This document shows positions 49,901 through 56,510 of a stretch of 64,000 nucleotides of DNA, piece after piece. The notes beneath the pieces were generated by a model. The model saw nothing but the letters and a program-made list of their open reading frames with translations, did not search any database and had not been told where the DNA came from. Made by a program: the position numbers and the translations under genes. Source of the stretch: Ariolimax columbianus (lineage: Eukaryota; Mollusca; Gastropoda; Stylommatophora; Arionidae); contig JAVGWX010000005.1 in NCBI GenBank assembly GCA_036924085.1, positions 93,131,764 through 93,195,763 on the forward strand, given 5' to 3'. Each line of letters starts with the position of its first letter. Position 1 is the first letter of the stretch.

Positions 49901-52900
49901 TGCTACCTGAACTTGCTCCCTCATAGAAGGTAACGAAGCGTGGAATAGAAGTGGCCACTACACCTTATAAAAAGCTTATGCCTAGTGCAATGCCATCTCT
50001 AACACTTCATCCCCAACAGCAGACTCTACTATGGGACTACTTTTACCATTAATTCACAAAATATCTAGTCTCTGATAATATCTAGTATCTAAAAAAATCC
50101 AGTCTCTAAAAATATATGATGAAGTGCGACATAGAATCGAGAATGCAAGTGGACTGTACAACGACCTCCTCACAACAATCAAAAGGCGAAAGCTAACTTG
50201 TTATGGCCACATCTCGAGATCCAATGGACTTACCAAATACCAAACTATAGGGCATAGTACAGGGCAAGCAAGGGGAGGACGTTCGAGAAAACGATGGGAA
50301 GACAACATCCATGAATGGACTAACCTACAACTTGAGTAGGCACAAAAAGCAACCACAGACAGAGAGGGAAGGCGCAGGCTTAGCAGGGGTGCCCCAACAG
50401 TATCAAGAGGTCACCGTATGAATTGGACTGAAAAATATATAGAATCTCAAAATATCCAATCTTTGAAAATATATAAAATTTCAAAATATCCAATATCCAA
50501 AAATATATAGAATCTCAAAATATATAGAATTTCAAAATATCCAATATCTCAGAATATCAAGTGTCTCCAAAAAGCCAGTCTCTGACATTTCTGACAGTAG
50601 TATATGTCACATATTCTAAACTGGACATTATTCTTTCTTTTTCAAAATCTTTAGTTCCCTATGGAGCATATGTCTTCAGCTAATGCATACCATTCATCTG
50701 AGTTTTACCATCCATTTCAGTTCTCTCTGCAACATCATTCTCAATTTTATTGTAGTTTCAGTCTCTCCTCCATATGTGTCTGGCTCTATTTCTCTTACAC
50801 TGTGGATTCCAAACCAGAGACTGTCTTGCAGTGCTATGAACTGGTCAACTGGTTTTCTAAATATGTGTCAGATCTAAAGCCAGTCACTACTCATATCCAA
50901 TTCCACAGATGTATGTTCTTTCCAACAGTTCTGCTTTAGTGATCTGCTATACCTTTCCAATCCATCTATTTTGTGCGAGCACTAATTTATAAAAGTATGT
51001 ATCTTTTTTAGCTGTTGATTCATGTTACTCTCCATGTTTGATAATAATTTGAGAGTTGTACAAAATGACGTACTTTCATTCATTCACCTCTTCACAAATG
51101 TGAAACATAGACCACCACTGCAGCTGATCCCATTTAAAGAAAGCTTTGTATCAGCTTTTGCAGTGGCTGATTATGGAAATGTTTCTAAAATAGTGAGGTT
51201 TCCAGCCTTAAGCACAACCTTCTTTAGTCGCATTTTATGACATGCTTGGAAGATGACTTTTGAATTGAGTAAAACATGATTTTTCTTTATATATATGTCT
51301 CTCTCTTAATCCATCTTGTTCTCCTTGAAAGATGCTTTTAATTCATCTGGTTCCCCTTGGAACATGCTCTTAATCCATCTGGTTCCCCTTGGAACATGCT
51401 CTTAATCCATCTGGTTCCCCTTGGAATATGCTCTTAATCCATCTGGTTCCCCTTGGAACATGCTCTTAATTCATCTTGTTCTCCTTGGAACATGCTCTTA
51501 ATCCATCTGGTTCCCCTTGGAACATGCTCTTAATCCATCTGGTTCCCCTTGGAATATGCTCTTAAAACATCTGGTTCCCCTTGGAACATGCTCTTAAAAC
51601 ATCTGGTTCCCCTTGAAACATGCTCGTAATTCATGTGGTTCCCCTTGGAGCATGCTCCGCAGCAGATGCTCTACTATTTTGGGATGTCTTCTTGAGTCAC
51701 ACGTATGAGACTAAATCTGCACTGACCTTTTTTTTCACCATTCTTGCACAGTTTTTTTACCTCTCCCCTCATCACTTTACCTGTGGATGTCAATCCAGGG
51801 CTTGTCTTGCTATTTACTTGTCTCCTCTCTCAGAGTGTTTCCTATCCCCCTTCTCACTTTCTCTCCCCAAACTTTTGCTTGGCTGCTTGTTGTCATGTGT
51901 CCTAAACACTCTCTTACTTTTTCGCTCAAACTCTTGTTGTATATTTCTTATCGACAATGGGTTCTATTCATTTCCCACTTTCTCTCCCCAAACCCTTGCT
52001 GTATTGGCTAATGCCATGGGTCCTATTCCTTTCCCACTTTCTCTCCCCAAACCGTTGCTGTATTGGCTAATGCAATGTGTCTTATTCCTTTCCAACTTCC
52101 TCTCCCAAACCCTTTCTGTATTTGCTATTGCAATGTTCTGTGCTGCAGATCTGAGTTTGTTATTGTCTCTTGCCGACTAATACATTTTGTGTGAGGGGAT
52201 CTGTTGTTGAAGGTTTGCAGTCTGAATGTGACACTTTTTTTCCCAGCCCTAAAATTTGACTGATTTTATTTAGTGTTAAGCATTTTAGTTATATTCTCTT
52301 GATGTAATCCTACCTAGTTCCATATTCGAAGAAGAGAAATGAAAGAAAATCTGATTTTCATAATCATGGCATTTACATCTTGGTTTGTTCCTCTATCTTT
52401 GTCAGTTATACTTTACAATACATAAAACTCAGCACTTCTTTAGTTATCAGACCATCAATCGTTGTGTTATCTATTTTATTTTTTAAAGTGGAAAAGAATG
52501 ATGAGACATACATATCTCACCAGAAAATATATTCTTTTGTGTTAAACTTGATTTCCATATTTGGGTATAAGTGATGAGATGTTTCTCCTCACCAGAAAAC
52601 CTACCTGGCCATACATTGGCCTTGACTTTACATTGGAGTTGTGGATCTGTATTTTTGTGTTGAACTCGATTTCTTTTATTTGTTTTTATTTCCGTAAATG
52701 AATTTTTAAAAATCAGCAATTTTGTCTTTTCAGGAAACCTATTTGACCCGCCATATGGCCAAACACTCACAAGAAAATGTTCCCAAGATAATGACGCGGC
52801 CAATCAAACGGGAGCCAATGGACTTGGTGGATCGTGACTTTATTGGGGCTCGCCTCCCCGATAGGTCCACGCCCTCTGACCTTAGCATGACTACAGGTGG

Positions 52901-54459
52901 AGCCACCTCATGCAGCAAAGGGAGTGCACCAACTTCCGCCTTCATGCCATTGTCTCCGTTTGCAGCCAACACTGTTAGTTCTTCCTCTGGACCAGGCTAC
53001 CATTACAGGTGAGACACTCAATCTAGTAAACAAAATTAGAAGGAAACTACTTGTTTTAAAAAACAAGGTTAGAATAAGGAAACTACTTTTTTAAGTAAAC
53101 AAAATTAGAAGAAACAAACTACTCGTTTTAGTAAATATAGTTAGAATAAGGAAACTACTCACTTTAGTAAACAAGGTTAGAAGGAGGAAAACTGCTCGTT
53201 TTAGTAAACAAAGTTAGAAGAAGGAAACTACTTGTTTTAATAAAGTTAAAAGAAGGGAACTGCTTGTTGTACTAAACAAGGTTAAAATAAGGAGAACTAC
53301 TCATTTTAGTAATCAAGGTTAGAAGAAGTAAAACTCTAACTTACAGACAAGATACACACATGAAAGTCTACCAGAGAGAGTCTGAGACAACCAGGGTAGA
53401 TTATACTTATTAGGTTAGAAGTCAATTCATTTTGGAGGAAAGAGGAAAACTCTGGCTCAAAACCACATGCTGCCTTGCAAGTAGACTGGATTCTGCCAAA
53501 AGCTATGGTGAGTTAACTCAAATGAAATAATTTGCCTAAAGTGGATGTGCCAGTTGAAAGCCACAGATATTGTATGAGGAAAAGTCAACAAATAACCTTA
53601 GTATACCAATACTAAGTTAATACAAATATTAAGGTGATTTTGGGGAACGGAGATGCTAGTCCAGTCAGGCACAACATACTGACCAGGACGTCGCATCAGG
53701 GTAAGGCACAATACACTGACCAAGACCACAATCTCTCTTCTATGTAGTGTTCCTTAGAAACAGGCTGTTATGCCGATCAATTTGATCCCTGATGTTGAAA
53801 ATTACCCAAGCCAGTATCACCAGGCACTCTCTGTTGTGGAACTCCTGTGGAAACATCTGTAAATGAAGGCTAAGAAACATGAAGAACAGACCTCAAGGTT
53901 GATACTACACATATTTGGAAAAGCTGGAGAAAAAAAAACTGGACAAAATAGTAGCACTCTCACATCTCTTTTATCTATATCATCTCTTTTATCTATATCA
54001 GCCTATACATAGTACTCCCACATCTGAATTTCTCCATTTCAACACATATAAAGTACTCATACATCTTTCTCTACTTCAGCCTACATATTGTGCTCACATG
54101 TCTTCTTTCTCTATTTCAACCCATATATAGTACTCACATATCATTTTTTTTCTATATCAGTCCATATATAGTGTTCACACATCTCCATTCTCTATTTCAG
54201 CCCTGGCCTCAACCACAACAGCCTAAGCTCACCCCTACCCCACATCTCTTCCATGACGTCTCCCCGTTACTTCCCATATGACCCAATTGGATTCGGCCGC
54301 AAGTCAGACGCCCCAGATCGAAACCTGAACATGGCTGGCGTTCCCCGTGAATCCATGATTGCCAACTCTCTACTAAGTCTACAGCATATAAAGAACTATG
54401 CCTCACAACAAATGCCTAGTTTTACACCAACGCCAAGTGCTGGTTCACGATTGGCTTAG
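22559..54459 (+). CDS. ZNF384-like: C2H2 zinc-finger transcription factor, ZNF384/ZNF362-rotund/squeeze-LIN-29 family (5' part missing; seven exons)
   Basis: This is the spliced gene made of exons A-G listed separately. Lengths of 253, 90, 90, 90, 200, 275 and 259 bp sum to 1257 bp, which is 419 codons with the TAG stop at 54457-54459. The protein opens inside a finger ([10 protein letters not shown]), continues through up to eight further C2H2 fingers, and ends in a Ser/Pro-rich tail of about 165 residues. Family markers are [66 protein letters not shown], and [17 protein letters not shown] joined to [11 protein letters not shown]. Relatives are nuclear DNA-binding regulators, several with A/T-tract preference (family knowledge). 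All introns are GT-AG. The CxxC half of the first finger and the N-terminus must lie on upstream exons not recognised in 1-22558. Odd feature: three duplicated 90 bp finger exons lie between A and E. Splicing is inferred from sequence only. Confidence 0.93.
22833..22861. repeat. (TGTC)n tract just inside the exon A donor
   Basis: tctgtctgtctgtctgtctg begins about 20 bp after the gtgagt donor at 22812. Confidence 0.9.
23500..24735 (-). mobile_element. RTE-like LINE 3' half, frameshifted
   Basis: A 223-codon minus-strand frame (24060-24731) encodes [20 protein letters not shown], then [14 protein letters not shown], the RT block normally read as 'VTNGVKQGCVL'. Separate frames supply [20 protein letters not shown] and [17 protein letters not shown]. 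23500-24000 is the decayed C-terminus and tail, sharing its end with the LINE at 15487. The catalytic DD block is disrupted, so it is inactive. Confidence 0.82.
24880..25228. other. AT-rich intron sequence
   Basis: A-rich sequence with repeated 'aaacaaaac' and 'ccaaacaa' motifs, similar in style to 23030-23480. Nothing else recognised. Confidence 0.4.
25239..25649 (-). mobile_element. R1 SINE-like element, full length with 10 bp target duplication
   Basis: The direct repeat ctgcggcata occurs at 25229-25238 and 25650-25659. Between them lie a long TTC tract (GAA tail on the minus strand), gttctcaacctcccactact, and the body ending atcttgatccc. Same terminus as the copies at 10074 and 47812. 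Confidence 0.92.
25690..26400 (+). mobile_element. LINE reverse-transcriptase remnant
   Basis: Translation gives [13 protein letters not shown] (RT active-site block, normally YADD). After shifts it gives a thumb segment [20 protein letters not shown] with RIIGCISQ. The tail, ending near cgagtaccattgcagctgac, resembles that of the remnant at 35570-35870. Multiple stops. Confidence 0.65.
26378..26755. repeat. ~53 bp minisatellite
   Basis: Seven to eight units of gttcatagttgtacctgttt, gggaagaaatggcatttgaa, gtgaactgaagac. Shifted frames on the minus strand give periodic but meaningless peptides. Confidence 0.92.
27013..27102. repeat. (TA)n microsatellite, ~90 bp
   Basis: An uninterrupted TA tract. 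Confidence 0.97.
27295..27785. repeat. 42 bp minisatellite
   Basis: About eleven units of ttgacgtacagtaggcatgg with agatttggggtgacgtgctg and ac. A 42 bp unit keeps minus-strand frames open over 100-240 codons (a 14-residue repeat like [14 protein letters not shown]), so the long ORFs here are repeat artefacts. Confidence 0.93.
27785..28130. repeat. TG/TA-rich low-complexity tract
   Basis: Irregular tgtgtgtt, tatgtatg and tgcttgtatg runs, strongly purine/pyrimidine alternating. Confidence 0.85.
28131..30060. other. Intron sequence, nothing recognised
   Basis: AT-rich, apparently unique sequence. The 152-codon frame at 28268-28726 has no domain, no family motif and no usable splice context. 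Nothing else supported. Confidence 0.45.
30062..30310 (-). mobile_element. CR1/L2-like LINE 3' end, short copy
   Basis: Homologous to 49280-49560 and to the interrupted copy at 10024-10697. The minus strand encodes a decayed ALPQEVVEA-like and AFK..LD C-terminus and ends at gttaacttaacttaatgtc. 5'-truncated. Confidence 0.8.
30880..31450 (-). mobile_element. I/Jockey-type LINE remnant with RNase H piece
   Basis: The minus-strand frame at 30876-31157 has [20 protein letters not shown], matching the RNase H block normally 'KYCSNYKAE…AL'. It follows a degraded TDGS.T..K.GGA block ([17 protein letters not shown]). 31160-31450 decodes in pieces to the preceding LINE region ([14 protein letters not shown] and [10 protein letters not shown]). 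Inactive. Confidence 0.6.
31716..31912. repeat. 20 bp minisatellite (cccatttcagcccaacacat)
   Basis: About ten near-identical 20 bp units, some with tcctatttca or caacccaaca variants. Confidence 0.95.
31960..32420 (-). mobile_element. R1 SINE-like copy with internal 33 bp tandem expansion
   Basis: Flanking pieces (tagccagactacacttctat on the left, gagttcatggctactgtcaa on the right) follow R1 order. Between them, eleven 33 bp units (ctcactgactccgatgctcg, cagccagctatcg) are tandem copies of the R1 segment that reads 'ctgaccctgacgctagcag…cagctatgggtcg' in other copies. Confidence 0.75.
32585..32975 (-). mobile_element. R4 dispersed repeat, reverse copy
   Basis: Reverse-complement homologue of 18108-18473 (shared blocks include tatgctgctttaaacaaacc and agcaaagtagacccgcagcc). 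This copy lacks an adjacent TA tract. Confidence 0.75.
33480..34080. repeat. 27 bp minisatellite (cacaaaaacagcttatttta)
   Basis: More than 20 units of acaaaaacagcttattttac followed by ccctcc or variants, becoming degenerate to the right. The 27 bp period keeps all three + frames open (9-residue periods such as KNSLFYTST), which explains the 90-162 codon ORFs. Confidence 0.95.
34081..34734. other. Intron sequence, nothing recognised
   Basis: Apparently unique sequence. The 118-codon minus frame (34224-34580) shows no recognised motif. Confidence 0.4.
34735..35290. repeat. 44 bp dimeric minisatellite (two 22 bp half-units)
   Basis: Alternating half-units gggccgtttggtatgattag and gggccacttggtttgattga recur about twelve times. 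The two 22 bp halves are themselves homologous, so a 22 bp monomer array diverged and was re-amplified as a 44 bp dimer. Confidence 0.95.
35570..35870 (+). mobile_element. LINE C-terminal tail remnant
   Basis: Plus-strand translation [20 protein letters not shown] with VEKQFA, then [11 protein letters not shown], fits the LINE tail 'GH..R…L.K.ILEG.V…'. The tail ending resembles that of the remnant at 25690-26400. Confidence 0.55.
36060..36245 (-). repeat. Two units of a ~75 bp minisatellite (reverse orientation)
   Basis: The reverse complement reads ggataaactgtatgatgaag, acctgaaacagatctccacg, gaaatagatgtggctatttg. This matches the arrays at 46030-46640 and 48186-48370. Confidence 0.8.
36250..36980. 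other. Intron sequence, nothing recognised
   Basis: AT-rich with no motif or repeat that I could link to others in the window. Confidence 0.4.
36987..37175. repeat. 189 bp segment bounded by perfect 17 bp inverted repeats
   Basis: gtcgatgaaaacatata at 36987-37003 is exactly complementary to tatatgttttcatcgac at 37159-37175. Could be a small MITE or a cruciform-forming sequence. No target duplication or coding capacity identified. Confidence 0.7.
37180..37545. other. Intron sequence, nothing recognised
   Basis: Only a short resemblance (cgtaaaagacgactgaatga) to the start region of R4 was noticed. Confidence 0.35.
37549..37566. repeat. Poly(dG) run, ~17 bp
   Basis: Continuous G tract spanning 37549-37566. 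Length may be assembly- or polymerase-affected. Confidence 0.9.
37567..37760 (+). mobile_element. Possible tRNA-derived SINE remnant
   Basis: gtgagagcgcaattcagagg followed by gtgcttcgaatcccctgtc gives a plausible A-box/B-box pair (B box near gcttcgaatcc). Weak; one copy only. Confidence 0.35.
37856..37912. repeat. (GA)n microsatellite
   Basis: About 23 continuous AG dinucleotides plus interrupted flanks. Confidence 0.96.
37930..39155. other. Intron end before exon B, nothing recognised
   Basis: AT-rich. The 114-codon frame at 38064-38408 has no recognised motif and lacks fitting splice sites. Confidence 0.4.
39168..39257 (+). CDS. ZNF384-like: Exon B: duplicated zinc-finger cassette 1 (90 bp, symmetric phase 1)
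   Basis: The acceptor is ctaatttcgcag and the donor is gtaggt at 39258. The exon completes a split codon (G from the previous exon plus AC, giving Asp). It then encodes [18 protein letters not shown], the linker TGEKPYKC and THM, and ends with the first base of the next split codon. It therefore supplies Cys2 and both histidines of one finger plus Cys1 of the next. Its length is divisible by three and entry and exit phases match, so inclusion or skipping preserves frame and finger register. Helix residues -1, 2, 3 and 6 are Q, S, H and Q. It differs from exon C at about 17 of 90 positions by hand count. No stop or frameshift is present, which argues for selection. A constitutive rather than alternative exon is possible. 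Confidence 0.9.
39258..41426 (+). other. Intron B-C (2.2 kb)
   Basis: Donor gtaggt, acceptor cacgttcgcag. Contains the tRNA-derived SINE at 39495-39620 and a short piece at 40358-40396 (taacgtctttataccttgtt) resembling the extreme 3' end of the CR1-like LINE. The remainder is AT-rich without features. Confidence 0.85.
39495..39620 (+). mobile_element. tRNA-derived SINE head
   Basis: gatctagccattagaatggt, cgcggttaggctaccgattc and ggttcgaacctcgtcgaggt give a pol III A-box-like region and a near-perfect B box (ggttcgaacct at 39551-39561) at tRNA spacing. The T-stem pairs poorly and no clean cloverleaf forms, so a SINE is favoured over a functional tRNA gene. Confidence 0.65.
41427..41516 (+). 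CDS. ZNF384-like: Exon C: duplicated zinc-finger cassette 2 (90 bp, symmetric phase 1)
   Basis: The acceptor is cacgttcgcag ending at 41426 and the donor is gtatgt at 41517. It starts with the two bases that complete a GAC codon and encodes [18 protein letters not shown], then TGEKPYKC and LHL. Length, phase and helix contacts (Q, S, H, Q) match exon B, its closest paralogue. Most differences from B are synonymous or outside the Cys/His ligands and the helix face. An open frame also extends upstream into the intron, but the acceptor marks the real boundary. It lies 2.2 kb after exon B and 1.4 kb before exon D. Confidence 0.9.
41687..42660. mobile_element. Non-autonomous hAT-like element between cassette exons C and D
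   Basis: acagtggttcccaa at 41687-41700 and its exact complement ttgggaaccactgt at 42647-42660 bound 974 bp. The CAGTGGTTCCCAA terminus is typical of hAT elements. An internal related end (aaaggttgagagccattg near 42385) suggests a nested or composite element. No transposase ORF and no convincing 8 bp target duplication seen. Confidence 0.65.
42263..42294. other. Short AT hairpin inside the hAT-like element
   Basis: aaacctaat and attaggttt form a 9 bp stem around a T/A-rich loop. Confidence 0.5.
42902..42991 (+). CDS. ZNF384-like: Exon D: duplicated zinc-finger cassette 3 (90 bp, symmetric phase 1)
   Basis: The acceptor is ccttaatttcgcag ending at 42901, nearly identical to that of exon B. 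The donor is gtacgt at 42992. The exon encodes [18 protein letters not shown], then TGERPYKC and NHP, followed by the first base of a split codon. Joined to exon E this gives NHPGCGKAF, the normal arrangement for this family. The helix contacts are again Q, S, H, Q. It is more diverged from B and C than they are from each other, and its NHP end is closest to the MHP end of exon A. This suggests D, or an A-like ancestor, was duplicated first (inference). Confidence 0.9.
42992..45364 (+). other. Intron D-E (2.4 kb)
   Basis: Donor gtacgt, acceptor ctgtctgcag. Mostly unique AT-rich sequence. A ~120 bp imperfect duplication (taaccaacaaaatcccagcc near 44260 and taacctataaaatcccagtc near 44360) is the only structure noted. 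No additional finger exon found. Confidence 0.85.
45365..45564 (+). CDS. ZNF384-like: Exon E: fingers 7 and 8 and first half of finger 9
   Basis: The acceptor is ctgtctgcag ending at 45364 and the donor is gtatgt at 45565. It starts in phase 1, completing GGT (Gly), and leaves in phase 0. It encodes [18 protein letters not shown] (helix contacts Q, S, N, S), then [21 protein letters not shown], then the [10 protein letters not shown] half of the last finger. The block [12 protein letters not shown] with KHLKTHIC is characteristic of the rotund/squeeze/LIN-29 branch. The last finger is split by the next intron between Gln and Glu. Confidence 0.95.
45721..45978 (+). other. 85-codon intronic open frame, unrecognised
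   Basis: [20 protein letters not shown] followed by a mixed-composition sequence ending [11 protein letters not shown]. Highly Lys-rich start, no domain recognised, no splice acceptor that would join it to exon E in frame. Probably chance. Confidence 0.15.
46030..46640 (+). repeat. ~74 bp minisatellite
   Basis: Units of gtgatgtcagagataaactg, tatattgatgagaaaggcct, aaaacagatcccaagtttca, tgatggaaaaatat. The central copies (about 46215-46500) are nearly identical; outer ones are diverged and read gaaaatagatgtggttattt. Confidence 0.93.
47465..47766 (+). mobile_element. R1 SINE-like element, diverged copy
   Basis: R1 order on the + strand: cagcagtcagcgacttagag, ctgcttgcatctgggtcagc, gactgcactagtgtagtctg, gctgaaactggatgtgttga, ending gctgaagaagaa. 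It lies 45 bp from a younger copy in opposite orientation. Confidence 0.72.
47812..48158 (-). mobile_element. R1 SINE-like element, young full-length copy with 10 bp target duplication
   Basis: gacgagatac occurs at 47802-47811 and 48159-48168. The body begins with a TTC tract (GAA tail on the minus strand) and ends cagcatcttgatccc. It is very similar to 25239-25649. The termini match the other two copies with recognisable duplications. Confidence 0.93.
48186..48370 (+). repeat. Two units of the ~75 bp minisatellite
   Basis: gtgactgtttgagggataaa, ttgtatggtg and gggaaacctgagacagatct are repeated twice. Homologous to 46030-46640 and, inverted, to 36060-36245. Confidence 0.85.
49280..49925 (-). 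mobile_element. CR1/L2-like LINE 3' portion
   Basis: An 89-codon minus-strand frame (49655-49924) reads [20 protein letters not shown], then [19 protein letters not shown] and [13 protein letters not shown], the conserved RT thumb of CR1/L2-type LINEs. It continues after stops to the RKYFFSQRV and LDEHSF C-terminus at about 49390-49500. Best-preserved LINE in the window, but 5'-truncated and interrupted. Confidence 0.88.
50095..50420 (+). mobile_element. LINE C-terminal tail
   Basis: The plus frame reads [35 protein letters not shown] and [20 protein letters not shown], a standard LINE ORF2 tail ('RRKLKWYGHV.RS…GRQ.KRWEDNI.EWT'). Followed by a stop and degenerate tail. Confidence 0.82.
50430..50570. 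repeat. Degenerate AT-rich tandem repeat
   Basis: Units such as aaaatatatagaatctcaaa and atatccaat recur, also scattered at 49010-49085 and 50070-50110. Confidence 0.75.
50571..51320. other. Intron sequence, nothing recognised
   Basis: The 92-codon frame at 50661-50939 and the 72-codon frame at 51022-51240 have no domain and no matching splice phases. Confidence 0.4.
51325..51660. repeat. 32 bp minisatellite (atgctcttaatccatctggt)
   Basis: About ten units of atgctcttaatccatctggt followed by tccccttggaac. Confidence 0.94.
51815..52135. repeat. Degenerate ~60 bp repeat
   Basis: tttcccactttctctcccca with aacccttgctgtattggcta recurs four to five times. It creates the 186-codon frame (51620-52180), which I regard as an artefact. 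Confidence 0.8.
52734..53008 (+). CDS. ZNF384-like: Exon F: end of finger 9 and Ser/Pro-rich linker
   Basis: The acceptor is ttttgtcttttcag ending at 52733 and the donor is gtgaga at 53009. The phase is 0 in and 2 out. It encodes [11 protein letters not shown], which completes finger 9, followed by a low-complexity regulatory tail rich in Ser, Thr, Pro and Ala. Residues IKREP just after the fingers fit the psi-K-x-E SUMO-acceptor consensus. No other folded domain is visible. The 7.2 kb intron before it holds LINE and SINE-like insertions. Confidence 0.93.
53025..53340. repeat. Degenerate ~38 bp minisatellite
   Basis: Units of aaggaaactactcgttttag and taaacaaggttagaa, about eight copies with indels. 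Confidence 0.88.
53980..54200. repeat. ~40 bp minisatellite overlapping the exon G acceptor
   Basis: Units of tctctatttcagcccatata with tagtactcacacatc. AG-bearing copies end at 54001, 54079, 54160 and 54200 (the true acceptor); intervening copies have AA instead of AG at this point. Confidence 0.85.
54201..54459 (+). CDS. ZNF384-like: Exon G: last coding exon, C-terminal tail and stop
   Basis: The acceptor is tctctatttcag ending at 54200. Its first base completes AGC (Ser). The frame then runs 85 codons to TAG at 54457-54459. The tail is Ser/Pro/Asn-rich (for example SPGLNHNS and [14 protein letters not shown]), includes a mildly hydrophobic [11 protein letters not shown] segment, and ends PSAGSRLA. 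No domain is recognised in it. The acceptor is the last copy of a ~40 bp minisatellite (53980-54200), so upstream copies offer competing AG sites that would give a different C-terminal frame. Confidence 0.9.
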
Positions 54460-55600
54460 TCCTCTCTGGACATCGACTGAAGATCATATTAGCCCCACCC
54501 ACCAGCTCAACCTGGGACAGTCTGAAGGGAGATACCACTAAAGTACATTCAAGCTATGTTTACATGAATTAGACTCAAGTTGTACACAAATCATGCAAAC
54601 ATTCATATATGTTCCCAGCAGTTGAAGTGTAATGTTATTTATTAGTAGAATATATCTGGTCATTTTGCTTCCAATTTAGTTGCAACACAACATTTTAACA
54701 AAGATCTTGTAGATTTTATGTTAACTTTAGATTCAAAATGGAATAACAACAAACACAGGATTCACTTCTCCTACCATTTACATATTACTCAATTTATTTA
54801 TATTTTTGTTTCAATTTTTGGGAAGAAACTATCAATTATTGTTTATATTAGTGTGTTAGCCTTATAACAACAATGTTTCTAAACGGTTATAAAATCTTAT
54901 CCATGCGACAATCCTGGCAAATTCATCTGGGGAAAAAAACATGAAATATTCTAATAATAGCTATGTAACCATTCTACACAGCTGTACAACTAATTTTGGT
55001 AGATGTAGGTTAGGGGAATTTCAAGTTACTGATGATATATGTTAATTAGCTGAAAATGCATAAATTATTTATACAAAAACTATAAATAACTGACGTTACT
55101 CATGTTGAGCTCTTTACTCTCTATTAATTTATTCTGGTAGCAGGATACAGCGACTCTTCCTATATCCTAGGGATTACTGAAGGTGGACCTGGGTCCTCCT
55201 CACTATAGTGCAATACAATAACCTCTTTGTATGTTAACAACTACAGTGAACACAATGCCGGCCCCACCTCGGTGGCCAGGCTGCTGTAACGCAGCCCATT
55301 TCCATATACATTGCATGGACATGAGGTGAGTTTTTGTTCAGTATATCTGACACTAACCTTCACATCCTAAATAGTTTATCATGGGTTCTGATAATTGTAT
55401 AATTTCAGTAATGTTTTTCACATAGCAGATGTCAGGTCGCATGTTGAAAGAGAAACTATAAAATCAGAAGTTGAAACAGCCAGTCATATTGACCTACTTA
55501 TCATCTGATCTATAGCTGCACATATTTTCAATAACGATAAGATGCTGGATAACTGTTATGAGACTTAGGTAATAAATATCCTCATCAGAGACATTTGGGA
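54460..55600 (+). other. Probable 3' UTR of the zinc-finger gene
   Basis: This non-coding AT-rich stretch follows the TAG stop directly, with no splice structure or ORF I would accept. The first AATAAA hexamer I found is at 55571-55576, and another is near 56712. Either could be the cleavage signal, so the UTR may run 1.1 to 2.3 kb. No transcript data were available to choose. Confidence 0.5.
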
Positions 55601-56185
55601 GTCAGTGGGTATTAAATTGAAGTCCAGGCAAGGTTTCAGGTTGTAAAAGTTGTGAGTGGTTGGGTTCATATTATTTCTTTCCAACAACACTTCATAAAAA
55701 CCAGACATACGTCCAGATTTCTTGCATTTGTTGCCAATGCTTTTTGGTAATTTTATTTGTACATGCACAAATCCTCAATGCAAATATTGCTGTACCATAA
55801 GGAGAAGGAAGACACCATTTTTTCACACTTTCACTGAGTTTTTCTTTGTTTTTTTTTGCCTTTTACAATAATATATTTGTACAAACAGTATGTCCTATTT
55901 GTTGAATCAGGACATATTTACCAGCCAACTGATTTTACTATTCTATCTACTAATGATGAAATGTCTGTCATCTCTGTACAGTTATGGAACAGGGATTTTT
56001 TTTTAAAACAACAGGATTAGCTCTGCAAATGTTCCACAGTCCCTGTAATTATTTGCTTTCATTTTATTCTGTTTCAAAAAGAACTTTTTCACCTTTGACC
56101 TTAAAATGTTACTCAATACAGCAGCAAATTTATGCAAACTTTATGAATGGTTAGAGGGAAAAACTTTTTGTGCATTCTTTTACAG
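55600..56185. other. Downstream or UTR sequence, nothing recognised
   Basis: AT-rich, no repeat or ORF supported. Confidence 0.4.
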
Positions 56186-56510
56186 ACTATTTTTGTATTT
56201 ATTTTTATACCTTCAAGCAGAATTCTATACGTTAGAAAATATTATTTTCTAGTATTTATTTGTATAGCTGGAAGCAAAATTCTGTTGTTTAGAAAGCAGA
56301 CTTTTTGGGTATTTTTTTGGTTATATCTGGAAGCAAAATTCTGTACTTTAGAAAATCTACTTTTTTTGGTATTTATCTTTATAGCTGCAAACAAAATTCT
56401 GTATTTTATCAAACAGACTTTTTGAGTATTCATTTTATAGGTTTAAGCAAAATTCTGTACATTAGGAAACATACATTTTTGCCTTTCTTTTCATAGCTAG
56501 AAGCTGAATT
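56186..56510. repeat. Degenerate ~60 bp tandem repeat
   Basis: ggaagcaaaattctgtactt followed by tagaaaa and actttttgggtatttattt recurs about five times, giving spurious hydrophobic frames on both strands. Confidence 0.85.

Larger units (their letters stand above)
45565..52733 (+). other. Intron E-F (7.2 kb)
   Basis: Donor gtatgt, acceptor ttttgtcttttcag. Contains the ~75 bp minisatellite, an inverted R1 pair, a CR1-like LINE fragment, an RTE-type tail and a 32 bp minisatellite, each listed separately. 46650-47240 and 48371-49279 hold nothing recognised. Confidence 0.85.
53009..54200 (+). other. Intron F-G (1.2 kb)
   Basis: Donor gtgaga; the acceptor lies inside the last unit of a minisatellite. 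The 5' part is another minisatellite (53025-53340). 53640-53770 is an old dispersed repeat (reverse orientation) also glimpsed near 13300 and 30600. Confidence 0.85.

Noticed and set aside
51620..52180. 186-codon hydrophobic frame in the E-F intron
   Set aside because: Built from a degenerate ~60 bp pyrimidine-rich repeat; hydrophobicity comes from composition.
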